NCBI GenBank assembly: GCA_022592445.1 | Contig: JABYQR010000533.1 | Coordinates: 1 to 22,441 of the forward strand | Source: Cytidiella melzeri | Taxonomy: Eukaryota > Basidiomycota > Agaricomycetes > Polyporales > Irpicaceae | Direction of reading: 5' to 3' | Length of the DNA: 22,441 nt | Part shown: in pieces, positions 1 through 8,368 of the stretch | Numbering within the stretch: position 1 is the first letter of the stretch | Layout: each line of letters starts with the position of its first letter | The notes under the pieces: generated by a model | The model's input: only the letters and a program-made list of their open reading frames with translations | The model's database searches: none | Told to the model about the DNA's origin: nothing | Position numbers and translations under genes: made by a program

Positions 1-1070
1 GTTCTAGTGGGGCTGATACAGTTTAGACATCAACTGTACATGGTCGCATCAACATAGAGCACTGCCTTTGATTCTTCCATACAGTTTCACAACCACAAGT
101 TGCTCTATAACCATGAGTTACAATCAGGACACAGTCTGTGGCAGTTCCAATAGGGGTGATGCAGCTCAGACATCAACAAGACATGGTTGCATCAGCAGCA
201 AGCACTGCATCGGATTGTTCCACAAAGTTTCACAACCATTAATTGCTCTCTCAGGAGGGGTTACAATCAGAACATAGCCTTTGGTGGTTCTGATGGGGCT
301 GAGGCAGTTCAAACATGAACAGGACGTGGTTGCATCAGCATAGAGCACTCCTTTTGATTCTTCCCGGTTTCACAACCACCAGTTACTCTATAAGCAGGAG
401 TTACAGTCAGAACACAGCCTGTGGCAGTTCTAGTGGGGCTGATACAGTTGAGACATCAACAGGACGTGATTGCATCAGCATAGAGCACTGCTTTTGATTC
501 TTCCATACAGTTTCACAACCACCAGTTTTTCCACAAGTAGGAGATACATTCAGAACACAGCCTTTGACAGCTCTGATGGGGGTGAGGTAGGGCAGATATC
601 AGCCAGATGTGGTTTTATCAGCAGCCAGCGCTGCATTCAATCAGTCCACTAAGTTTCACAACCACTACTTTCTAAGGAAGAGTTACAACTGTGGCAGTTC
701 CAATGGGGGTGAGGCAGTTCAGACATCAACAGTGCATGGTTGCGTTGGCAGCAAGCACTGCATTCAATTGGTCACAAGGTTTCACAAACACTTCTCCCTA
801 AGCAGGAGTTACAATCAGAACACAGTCTGTGGCAGTTCCAATAGGGGTGATGCAGCTCAGACCCTGGTTGCATCAGCAGTGACCACTGCATCAGATTGTT
901 CCACAAAATTTCACAACCATCAGTTGCTCTCTCAGGAATGGTTACAATCAGAACATAGCCTGTGTTGGTTCTGATAGGGCTGAGGCAGTTCAAACATAAA
1001 CAGGACGTGGTTGCATCAGCATAGAGCACTGCTTTTGATTCTTCCATACAGTTTCACAACCACCAGTTAC
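1..1070 (+). repeat. Satellite array 1, left part (~140-bp monomers)
   Basis: Diverged tandem monomers. The 'gagttac' landmark or its variants fall at 115, 258, 398, 541, 680, 806 and 939, so the period is 126-143 bp. Each monomer contains a conserved dyad (cacagCctgtg), a 'gacatcaacagga' segment, a 'gcatcagcag' segment and 'gtttcacaaccac'. Monomers fall into recognisable types in the order A, B, B', C, D, A, B. Type C, for example, has 'gctctgatgggggtgagg' and a cagccagcgctgc core. The array is cut at 1070 by the copia element and resumes at 6267. The window edge lies inside a monomer. Short open frames here are a by-product of the repeat and I do not call them genes. Confidence 0.9.
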
Positions 1071-1241
1071 TGTTAGAAGGCTATGAAAGTAGTGGAGAGC
1101 GTTGAGAGAGCGAGTCTGAGAGGGATCACACAGTGGGAGTTGGGGATCAAAAGTGCGTATCGTTGCATTGATCAGTTTTAGTCTTATATACGGTAACTAC
1201 AGCGCCCGTACGTTGAGCGTCTAATTTAATATAGTCGAACA
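1071..1241 (-). repeat. 3' LTR of the copia element
   Basis: 171 bp, identical to the copy at 6091-6261. On the minus strand it starts TGTTCGAC and ends TCTAACA. It lies directly after the polypurine tract and the pol stop codon. It contains the same TATATAAG box as the 5' LTR. Confidence 0.97.
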
Positions 1242-1250
1242 CTCCCCTTC
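1242..1250 (-). other. Polypurine tract (plus-strand DNA primer) of copia
   Basis: The minus strand reads GAAGGGGAG and abuts the 3' LTR. The last two bases of the pol stop codon (TGA at 1249-1251) fall inside it, so coding and priming sequences overlap in a very compact element. Confidence 0.85.
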
Positions 1251-4200
1251 AAGCACGAATATGAAGTAGTTCATTGAAGTGCTTGAGTTTTTCGAGAGGT
1301 AGTGCTTTAGTAAGTGTATCAGCACGTTGATCGTTAGAAGATATGTGATGAATAGTTATATACTTCTTGAGTACACGATCGCTGATGAAATTCTTACGAA
1401 TCTCGAAGTGTTTAGTTCGTTGCGAATGTTGCTCGTCAGGTGAGCTAACAATGGCAATAGTTGATGCACTGTCAGTATACATTTTGACAGGATCCATAGT
1501 AAAGTTAAGTAGTTCGTCAATGAGAGCTTTTAAATATATAGCCTCAGTTGACGCATGTGCTAAGGCATATAGTTCGGCTTCGGTGACCGATAGTGTTACG
1601 AGTGAACCGCGCTTACTTGACCAAGAGATAAGCGAGTCGTTGTATGTGAAGGTGTAGCCCATTATTGGTTTATTGCCGTATGTAGTCATACCGTCAGAAT
1701 CAGCGTATCCGACAAGTGAAGTATTAGTAGTAGTTGCTTGGTTTCCTAGGACAAGCCAGTAATCGCACGTTCCCTTCAAGTATAGGTAACACTGTTTAGC
1801 TGCAGCAAAGTGTTCCTTAGAAGGGTCAGCTAAGTATCGTGCAAGTTGACCAGTGCAGTATGCAACGTCTGGTCGAGTACAGTCAGCGACGTATCGTAAA
1901 CCACCGACTAAAGACATGTATTGTTTAATAGCGTCAGCGTCCTGACGAGGTTCTTTCGAGTCACGGGGGGCTAAGTTGTGCTCGTGTATCATAGGCGTAC
2001 GGCGTGTATGATCGTGGTCAAAGTTGTTTCGTTTAAGTATAGTTTGGATATAATCGCGTTGACGAAGCTTGATAACACCAGAGGCTTTGTCGTAATCGAT
2101 TTCCATGCCAAGCATCCAGTGGATAGTGCCACCGTTTGTTACCTCGACATGTTGTCTAAGTGCTATCTCAAATTGTTCAGCGACGACAGAAGTGATAGTA
2201 CAGAGAGTAATATCGTCGACATGAACAGCGAGTATAAGTATTAGTTTTTCTCCCCTATAAAGGTAGAAGACAGCGTTATCATAGTCTGAACGCTTAAGTC
2301 CAAGTTGGAAAAGTATATCGCATAGTACCTTGTACCAGCGACGTCCGGCTTGTTTAAGGCCATAGATAGTTTTGCGTAGTTTAAGTACCCAGCCCTTAGG
2401 CAAGTTGGGCAGTAAGTCGCCAGGCGGCGGACGAAGATAAAGATCTTCATCATCGTTAATTTTACCGTATAAGTAAGCAGACTTAACGTCGAGTTGGTTA
2501 ATCTCGAAGTGTAGTGAAGCTGCAAGTGTGAGTATGAGTCGCATAGAACTCATGCGCGCGACTGGAGCGAACAAGTCGTTTGCATAGTAATCAATACCAT
2601 CGCGCTGAGAGTATCCTTGCGCAACAAGTCTTGACTTGAGTTTAGTAACTTTGCCATGTTCGTACTTAGTCTTGTAGACGAAGCGAGAACCAGTAATGTT
2701 GGCATTTGGCGGCGGGATACAGTATTCCCAAGTGCCGAGTTGTTCGAGTGTATCAACCTCAAGTTTCATAGACTTAAACCAATCGTCTTTGAGAGGGTGA
2801 TTAAGTACATCTTTGAAAGTGACAGGGTCACCGACGTCCTCAGCATAGTAAGCGTTAAACTCAGTTAAGTAGAAAGCAATGTTAGTGTCTACTTCGTCGT
2901 AGTTTAGTCCACGAGCTTTACGCGATAGTTGAGGAGTTCTGTTGGAACGCCTTGGACCAGTAGGGTCAGGCTCGTCGATTTCCATTGGTTCTATGTGAGG
3001 GTTGTCCTCAAGTTCAAGTTGTTTTTCAGTAGTAAGTTTTTCAACATTTGGTTCTTTCTCCCCTTCAATTCGTATCGTAGAGTCAACGAATTGCAAGTTA
3101 CGTTCAACTCCAACACGTTGTCCGAAGTAAACGTAGTGACCTTTAGAGTGTTCAGCGAAGCCTATCCAGACTCCCCTTTTACCCTTAGATGCTAGTTTAT
3201 TTGTGCGATATTCGTCGTATACAATGCACGGCTGACCGAAGACTTGAAGTCCATCAAGGTTAGCGTCTGTGCCATATCGCTTAAAGTAAGGAGTTTTGTA
3301 GTTAAGTATAGTACGAGGAGAACGATTGTACACATACATCGCGTATAATGCAGCGTACCACCATAGTCGATTTGGTAAAGATGCAGTATGCAGGTTTACT
3401 CGAATCAAGTTCATAATAGTTTGATGTACACGCTCAGCAACACCGTTTTGCTGAGGAGTATCATGTACAGTAAGACGTAGTATAGTTCCTTGAGTTTTCA
3501 AGTAAGCAGTCATAGCTTTACTGGTAAAGACACCGTCGTTATCGGCTTGAAGTATCTTGACACGAATACCATATTGCGTCAAAAGTTCAGTAGAGAAAAT
3601 GACCCATTGAGTATAGGCGTCATCTTTAGTAACTAGTGGTGCAAGTACTAACCATCTAGTAGCATCGTCGACGATAGTCAACCAGTATTTGTGTTTACCA
3701 GTAATCGACGCTGTGGGTAGAGGCCCAAAGATGTCGATATGAAAGTGATCTCCGAAAGCTTCAGCTAATGATGAAGAACGAAGTTTGGGTACAGTATTGC
3801 GATGGATATTGTTAAGTAAACAATCTTCACACGGAGTTTCAGTATGGTCAGTTATATGATCAGTGATGATTGACGAAGTTTGAAGTAGTTTCTTGATCAT
3901 GAAGTAACTGAGATGACCGAGTTTTTTATGTAGTTCAAGTAAAGTAATGCCAGTTCTATGCACGCTTGCTAAAGAAGTCACTCGAGTTGATGATAGCGTG
4001 TATAAATCATTTGATTTTCTAACAACAGCCACACAAGTCGAGTTTGAGTCATATATAGTACAAAGTCCATGATAGAACATAAACCGATAATCAGAGTCCA
4101 ATTTTCCAATGCTGATTAAAGTGAAAGGTAGTGTTGAGTTGAAGTAGACGTTCTTTAGCAAGAGTTCAGTAAGCTTACCACTTTCCTGCTCCACCTCGAG

Positions 4201-4956
4201 TACCATGTCACCGGCGAGTTTCAAAACTAGTTGTTCTGAGTTGTCAACAGTCAGTACGATAGTTGGTACAGAGTGGACATTGAAAAGTAAGTCTCGATAC
4301 GGCGTACAGTGTATAGTTGCGCCAGTATCAAGAATGTGTATCGACTCATCTGTTGACGAAGTCGCATACAGTGGAAGTAGAGTAGGAAAAGTAGTAGTAG
4401 TAAGTGAAGTACTCACGTGCATAGTGACGTCGGACTCAGAGAGAGCCGACACCCACGTGCTCTGGTTGCGACGAGGAGTAGTGGTCGACGGACCAGCGAC
4501 AGCGGGAGTAGTGACAACAGCGGCAGCAGTGGCAGCTTTGCCCTTGACACCAGCAGCGACGGACTTCCGGGTGATACCCTTCCTCTTCATCGCCTCCTTG
4601 GACTTCTCTGTCCAGGGCGAAGGGCAAGTAGGCGTCGTGTGGCCTGTCTCGTTGCAGTTGTAACACTTCATCTTCGAAGTGTCACGAACGGACTTCTCCT
4701 TCGAGTAAGGAGCGGCGGCCGCACGAGCGGAGGAAGTGGCTTTCGCCGGACGTTCAACACGTTTGTCGACTGCTGGCGACGCGGCGGATGAACCACCAGC
4801 GGGCCTATCGCGAGGGACGAGGGTTGACGAACCCTTGGACCGAGAGCGGTCGAGTGGATGAGCGAGTCGCCAGCTATGGAAGTCGCGGCGGAGCTCGACA
4901 CTCAGGGAGATGGGGTTGTAGTCGTACTTCTCGCCCGCAGGAGTACGAGAACGCAC
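1249..4956 (-). CDS. pol: Copia Pol (zinc knuckle, protease, integrase, RT, RNase H)
   Basis: An uninterrupted 1235-codon frame from the first Met; the same frame stays open up to about 5049. Domains in order: CCHC zinc knuckle C98-x2-C101-x4-H106-x4-C111; aspartic protease DTGA at 210-213; integrase zinc finger H343/H348/C376/C379; integrase core D408, D472, E508, the last pair in DD35E spacing within 'HDTPQQNGVAERV'; reverse transcriptase with D823 and the catalytic 'VHVDD' at 911-915 (His where many copia enzymes have Tyr); RNase H D1086, E1126, D1162 and H1183. All catalytic residues I looked for are present, so the enzyme set appears functional. In the family this polyprotein is cut by its own protease and converts RNA to integrated DNA inside virus-like particles. 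The Met at 4956 is probably not the real start: the frame upstream continues the gag domain, so Pol is likely expressed by a frame shift from gag. Confidence 0.95.
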   Translation of the reverse strand: MRSRTPAGEKYDYNPISLSVELRRDFHSWRLAHPLDRSRSKGSSTLVPRDRPAGGSSAASPAVDKRVERPAKATSSARAAAAPYSKEKSVRDTSKMKCYNCNETGHTTPTCPSPWTEKSKEAMKRKGITRKSVAAGVKGKAATAAAVVTTPAVAGPSTTTPRRNQSTWVSALSESDVTMHVSTSLTTTTFPTLLPLYATSSTDESIHILDTGATIHCTPYRDLLFNVHSVPTIVLTVDNSEQLVLKLAGDMVLEVEQESGKLTELLLKNVYFNSTLPFTLISIGKLDSDYRFMFYHGLCTIYDSNSTCVAVVRKSNDLYTLSSTRVTSLASVHRTGITLLELHKKLGHLSYFMIKKLLQTSSIITDHITDHTETPCEDCLLNNIHRNTVPKLRSSSLAEAFGDHFHIDIFGPLPTASITGKHKYWLTIVDDATRWLVLAPLVTKDDAYTQWVIFSTELLTQYGIRVKILQADNDGVFTSKAMTAYLKTQGTILRLTVHDTPQQNGVAERVHQTIMNLIRVNLHTASLPNRLWWYAALYAMYVYNRSPRTILNYKTPYFKRYGTDANLDGLQVFGQPCIVYDEYRTNKLASKGKRGVWIGFAEHSKGHYVYFGQRVGVERNLQFVDSTIRIEGEKEPNVEKLTTEKQLELEDNPHIEPMEIDEPDPTGPRRSNRTPQLSRKARGLNYDEVDTNIAFYLTEFNAYYAEDVGDPVTFKDVLNHPLKDDWFKSMKLEVDTLEQLGTWEYCIPPPNANITGSRFVYKTKYEHGKVTKLKSRLVAQGYSQRDGIDYYANDLFAPVARMSSMRLILTLAASLHFEINQLDVKSAYLYGKINDDEDLYLRPPPGDLLPNLPKGWVLKLRKTIYGLKQAGRRWYKVLCDILFQLGLKRSDYDNAVFYLYRGEKLILILAVHVDDITLCTITSVVAEQFEIALRQHVEVTNGGTIHWMLGMEIDYDKASGVIKLRQRDYIQTILKRNNFDHDHTRRTPMIHEHNLAPRDSKEPRQDADAIKQYMSLVGGLRYVADCTRPDVAYCTGQLARYLADPSKEHFAAAKQCYLYLKGTCDYWLVLGNQATTTNTSLVGYADSDGMTTYGNKPIMGYTFTYNDSLISWSSKRGSLVTLSVTEAELYALAHASTEAIYLKALIDELLNFTMDPVKMYTDSASTIAIVSSPDEQHSQRTKHFEIRKNFISDRVLKKYITIHHISSNDQRADTLTKALPLEKLKHFNELLHIRA

Positions 4957-4969
4957 GCCAGCCTCGTAG

Positions 4970-5992
4970 CTAGCGCGAGTATGCGCATAGGCGGGGGGAA
5001 TGATGCCGACGAGAGCGGAGTAGAAATGTGCTGAGGGAATTCGATACCCTTAGACAAATCTTCGAGTAGAGGTTGTGCGCATCATCAAGGAGTTTGTCCA
5101 TTTCGTGGACAGGACGGCGGAGGGAGAATAGTTGGAAAATTTCGTTCGCGTCCGACATAGTGGAAGTCGGTTTGAAACGTTCGGAGAGTTTCTCCATGAG
5201 TCTGTGAGGCGCGGTCTCATTGAGATAGTTCGCCATCACGGAGTCTGCGATGTGTCCGGCCAGGACGTTGAAGACGGCCCGTTGGACCTCTTGAGGAATG
5301 GTCAGACCACCCCTGTAGCTGTAGAAATCGACGATAGTCGACATCGCAGTATCGACGCGGAATTTCCACATCGGCCAGGTATCGGGACCTGTGAGTTTGC
5401 CAACGTCTGCGAAGGCTTTGTGAACGTCGCTAAGCGACATAGTATATTCCACATCGTGCTTTGGAGGCACGGAAAGGAGGGACGACACTGCTCGCGCAGA
5501 GTCAGTGGGGCCAGATGGCGAGGGGGACGGTGCACGACGGGCTCTGGGCAGTTTGCCCCTTCGCCTTTCGTGCGCCTCGTCGTCGTCCATAGGATCGTCA
5601 CTATCGTCCGACGATGGCTTAGTGGTGTGACGACGGGCGAAGTCGTCGCGGAGTGTGTCGAAAGGAGTGCGACGGCGATCAGAGGGAGGAGCTGAGACTC
5701 GACGTGATGCCGTGTTGCGGGCAGTGGGATGGTCGACAACGGCAGAGGTAGAAGCGACGTTGGGAGCGTCGTCGGAAGGTGCAGGCCCTGGGGTAACAGC
5801 GCGAGAAGCGGAAGACATTGTATGTTGTTGAGGAGGAGGAGTAGGAGCAGGAGGAGGAGTTGGAGTAGGAGTGAAGACCGGGGTACGTCTCCTGCGAGTG
5901 GTACGAGGGATAGTGCCTCGAAGAAAGTCGGTTTGTTTTCGTTCGCGCGTAGAACGACGAGGTTGAGGCTGATCAGTAGGATCAGAGCTCAT
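4970..5992 (-). CDS. gag: Copia Gag (N-terminal part, ends early after a frame change)
   Basis: 340 codons from the ATG at 5992 (an upstream TTG at 5995 is in frame but an unlikely start). The N-terminal ~180 residues are low-complexity: basic (RRSTRERKQ, TTRRRRTP), proline-rich, then acidic (SSDDSDDPMDDDEAHE). A folded gag domain starts near residue 187 (SDVHKAFADVGKLTG, WPMWKFRVD) and runs through 'LSERFKPTSTMSD' to 'LLDDAHNLYSKIC'. After Leu314 the frame turns into an Arg/Ser/His-rich tail of no obvious meaning and stops at 4970, while the +1 frame continues with gag-like sequence (IIPPAYAHTR). Either the domain is finished only in a Gag-Pol fusion made by a +1 shift, or one inserted base has broken gag. 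No zinc knuckle is present in this frame; it lies in the pol frame. Confidence 0.85.
   Translation of the reverse strand: MSSDPTDQPQPRRSTRERKQTDFLRGTIPRTTRRRRTPVFTPTPTPPPAPTPPPQQHTMSSASRAVTPGPAPSDDAPNVASTSAVVDHPTARNTASRRVSAPPSDRRRTPFDTLRDDFARRHTTKPSSDDSDDPMDDDEAHERRRGKLPRARRAPSPSPSGPTDSARAVSSLLSVPPKHDVEYTMSLSDVHKAFADVGKLTGPDTWPMWKFRVDTAMSTIVDFYSYRGGLTIPQEVQRAVFNVLAGHIADSVMANYLNETAPHRLMEKLSERFKPTSTMSDANEIFQLFSLRRPVHEMDKLLDDAHNLYSKICLRVSNSLSTFLLRSRRHHSPRLCAYSR
5047..5053 (-). promoter_or_regulatory. Candidate +1 frameshift site CUA-AGG-G between gag and pol
   Basis: On the minus strand the gag frame reads ...TGT CTA AGG GTA. The +1 frame has a TAA (5050-5052) overlapping this spot and is open from there into the 1235-codon pol frame. 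The switch must therefore occur here or within the ~80-nt overlap ending at 4970. The site resembles the CUU-AGG-C heptamer that drives +1 shifting in yeast Ty1, where a rare AGG codon stalls the ribosome. The pairing of a Leu tRNA slipping from CUA to UAA would be weaker than in Ty1. A simple one-base insertion is the alternative. Confidence 0.4.
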
Positions 5993-6078
5993 CAACTAGT
6001 GGGCACGCGGCGGTTTAACCACCAACGGGCAGAGAGTGAGTGCAGATAGTAATATGAGTGAGGTAGTGAGCTTATCCG

Positions 6079-6090
6079 GGGCTCATAACC
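6079..6090 (-). other. Primer binding site for a half-tRNA (initiator Met)
   Basis: The 12 plus-strand bases gggctcataacc immediately beside the 5' LTR equal the anticodon stem-loop of eukaryotic initiator tRNA-Met, with CAU in the middle, rather than its 3' end. The RNA of the element would therefore pair with the internal part of the tRNA. That is the arrangement known for Drosophila copia and yeast Ty5, which use a cleaved tRNA half as primer. Confidence 0.8.
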
Positions 6091-6261
6091 TGTTAGAAGG
6101 CTATGAAAGTAGTGGAGAGCGTTGAGAGAGCGAGTCTGAGAGGGATCACACAGTGGGAGTTGGGGATCAAAAGTGCGTATCGTTGCATTGATCAGTTTTA
6201 GTCTTATATACGGTAACTACAGCGCCCGTACGTTGAGCGTCTAATTTAATATAGTCGAACA
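6091..6261 (-). repeat. 5' LTR of the copia element (promoter end)
   Basis: 171 bp, identical to 1071-1241, with TGTT...AACA ends. It holds a TATATAAG box (minus strand, 6203-6210) about 50 bp from its upstream end. A short leader of roughly 100 nt separates it from the gag ATG at 5992. Confidence 0.97.
6203..6210 (-). promoter_or_regulatory. TATA box of the copia 5' LTR
   Basis: The minus strand reads TATATAAG within the upstream LTR. Transcription would be expected roughly 30 bp further on, near 6175, toward gag. The same sequence in the 3' LTR lies at 1183-1190. Confidence 0.65.
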
Positions 6262-6266
6262 GTTAC

Positions 6267-6490
6267 TCTATAAGCAGGAGTTACATTTACAACACAGCCT
6301 GTGGCAGTTCCAGTGGGGCTGATGCAGTTCAGACATCAACAGGACATGGTTGCATCACCATAGAGCACTGCCTTTGATTCTTTCACACAGTTTCACAACC
6401 ACTAGTGGCTCTATAAGCAGGAGTCACAATCAGAACCCAGCCTGTGGCAGCTCCGATAAGAGTGAGGCAGTGCAGACATCAACAGGACAC
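6267..6490 (+). repeat. Satellite array 1, right part, and its exit into the tail module
   Basis: Two further monomers of the ~140-bp satellite, continuing the unit interrupted at 1070. The array ends after 'gacatcaacaggacacatgt', exactly the point at which array 2 ends (near 9247). After that both copies continue into the same ~800-bp tail sequence. Confidence 0.85.
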
Positions 6491-7277
6491 ATGTAACATG
6501 TTCCAGCAATTGATCCAATGAGACACCCTCAAGCCCTTCATTCTTGAAGCAAGTAATTTTCTGGGATCAGCAGTGAACACTGCACATTATTAATGATAAG
6601 ATAGATGGAGCTCCTTGCTACCATTGGTGACTACCTTCATCAATGTATGGCTCCTGTTTTCGCAACCGAATTTATCAATTGTAGTACAGTCACTTTATCC
6701 CAGATCAAGTTGCCTATCAAAGGTGTCACCAATAGCAAATGCCTGTAATACAGTCAATATTGATGACCAGATGGCTTGGCAAATTCCTTAGCAAGCACAG
6801 AATTGTTTACTGAGGTTCTTTGTGAAAACAAAGTCACAGGTGCAATTAACCATTTCATGCTATATGATTTATTCAATTTGCTATCAACAACAAAATCACT
6901 TGTAGCTCTGCTCCTGTAGTTCGCCAAATTGTATCTAGACTATTGAACATAGTTCAACACCATTAAGAAGAAGCCACATGTCAAACAATCTTCATCTCCA
7001 TGCTCTACTCCACAAACTTGTTTCAATTCTGTACTCACACCCATTGTTGCACTTCAAACAATACAGCATAGTCTCTCTTTTTTCATGAATTATTGTGTGC
7101 TCCAGTGAAGACAAACCGCCAACTTACTATACATTACTCATGGAAAAGCTATTCCCAACAAAATTACTTGTTCAGGCTTCTACCAGCACCAAGTTTACTT
7201 ACAAATCTTGCTACAATAGTAATATTTCATTCAATCCTCAGGAATTGTACTTGATGCTTGCCGGCCTTGCTAACGCT
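6491..7277 (+). repeat. Tail module, copy 1 (direct repeat of 9248-10030)
   Basis: Alignable over its whole length with 9248-10030; both hold 'gatcaagttgcctatcaaag' and 'accagcaccaagtttactta'. A frame starting with ATG at 6606 resembles the 88-codon frame of copy 2 (shared LATIG, STVTLSQIKLPIKGVTNSKC) but is broken by stops after about 45 codons. The right end, near 7236-7275, also matches the reverse complement of 13285-13325. I recognise no product and regard it as a decayed repeat. Confidence 0.8.
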
Positions 7278-7738
7278 AGTGATAGGTGGGAGCCGCACTA
7301 CAACTAGGGGCAAGAAGAGAAGTGCAAGAAATGACAGTGATGCATGCCAAGGGATTTACAAGGCGTGAGGTAAAGAACCCGAGAGAGTAATGAAGGGGAA
7401 AGCTCAAAGGTTGAGTGAAACAATGAGAAGAGGTCGCGAGGGATGAGAGGAAAGGAGAAAACACAGTGAATCGCAGTTGCCGAGTGAAAGAGAGATGTGG
7501 CTTTGAAAAACAACACAGTGAAAGGAACACAATATGAATGCAGTGGCCATGAGAAGGTAAACAATGGCTCAAAAGGAGGACACGGTGAATAAGGAACACA
7601 AGGGGGCTTGAGAACACGACACAAATGAGATATACGCACCACAAGTAGGCGCGAGACACGAGATGCAAGGCTTGCAGAGGCAAACTTAAAGGGGAAAACA
7701 TGGGGGGTGTTGTTTTCTGAGCTACTCGAGGTCCAAAC
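7278..7738. mobile_element. Possible ~460-bp insertion of purine-rich sequence
   Basis: The plus strand changes abruptly to G/A-rich sequence unlike both neighbours, with loosely repeated 'cacagtgaa' and 'ggaacaca' motifs. The 5-bp ACGCT occurs directly on both sides (7273-7277 and 7739-7743), as a target duplication would. I see no terminal inverted repeats. With a 1-bp different boundary the ends could be read as TG...CA, like a solo LTR. Minus-strand open frames here (up to 172 codons) are Ser/Phe/Leu/Pro-rich, as expected from composition alone, and I do not call them genes. Confidence 0.35.
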
Positions 7739-7776
7739 ACGCTGTGTATAAATACTACTGCAAAAAGGTTCTATTA

Positions 7777-8368
7777 TAATTCCTGAAGAATGAAGGAGAA
7801 TTGTTCCAGTGTTCTCCAGCACATTGATGCCTTTTCAGATGTGACCTTTTTGTCCCCCAAAGTGTGGGAATTCTATGGCAGAATACAGAAATTAACAGTG
7901 TCAATAAAACAGTCAATACAGCTGATGGCATCACACTGGCCTTGTTATCAGCCCTTCATAACTTTGTATCAGACCACTTGTGCGATCAGACTGCAGTCGT
8001 TGAATTTTACAGACTGCATATGGGTATAGATCTGTACATCAATACACCATTGGATAGCCCTATCTTGTGACAACATCTTGGTACAAACATCCTGTCAATT
8101 GGAGTGGATTTAAGCAAGTTATGGCCAGTCTACTGAAAAAGTTCACTCAGACTTTCATTCAAACTCCACTCTTCCTATGATGTTAAATTCTGGTCAGGTA
8201 CATGTGTAGCAATCTACAGGCATTGCTTGCTCTTTGAACAAGGAATACAATTAGAAGACATGCCACACATGATATTGGCTCTGAGCAAGAGTTACCAGTA
8301 CTTTGGAAGCTAACTACAACTTCTCAACCCCTACATTCTTGGACAATGTAAATTTTTGGCTGCATTAG
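7777..8368 (+). repeat. M1 module, copy 1, with decayed reading frame
   Basis: Repeated in inverted form at 11346-11932 and partly at 10288-10537. From the ATG at 7790 it encodes a peptide shared by all copies (CSSVLQHIDAFSDVTFLSPK). The frame shifts near 7864-7915, and a second frame then continues (ALLSALHNFVSDHLC, GIDLYINTPLDSPIL) to a stop at 8070. The protein is unrecognised. Retention of the peptide across diverged copies suggests descent from a coding exon, but this copy needs a frame correction. It leads directly into satellite array 2. Confidence 0.7.

Larger units (their letters stand above)
1066..6266 (-). mobile_element. Full-length Ty1/copia LTR retrotransposon with 5-bp target duplication
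   Basis: A complete 5191-bp element (1071-6261), transcribed on the minus strand. The 171-bp LTRs are identical by line-by-line comparison and begin and end with TGTT...AACA. GTTAC at 1066-1070 and 6262-6266 is the target duplication. Removing the element and one GTTAC restores an uninterrupted satellite monomer. The order 5'LTR, primer site, gag, protease, integrase, reverse transcriptase, RNase H, polypurine tract, 3'LTR is that of Ty1/copia. Identical LTRs imply recent insertion. The gag/pol frame discontinuity is the only visible coding defect. Confidence 0.97.

Noticed and set aside
1..1070. Short open frames of 60-121 codons in the satellite arrays
   Set aside because: They arise from a stop-poor repeat, occur in several frames and both strands, and monomer lengths are often not multiples of three.
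1367..4791. Plus-strand frames of up to 152 codons opposite copia pol
   Set aside because: They are antisense shadows of a domain-complete pol frame, with no motif of their own.
5132..6049. Plus-strand and alternative minus frames (up to 187 codons) over gag
   Set aside because: Composition-driven shadows of the Pro/Arg/Ser-rich gag region.
7276..7822. Minus-strand frames of 154 and 172 codons
   Set aside because: Phe/Ser/Leu/Pro-rich, as expected from a pyrimidine-rich strand. The two frames overlap each other, and no motif or start context supports either.
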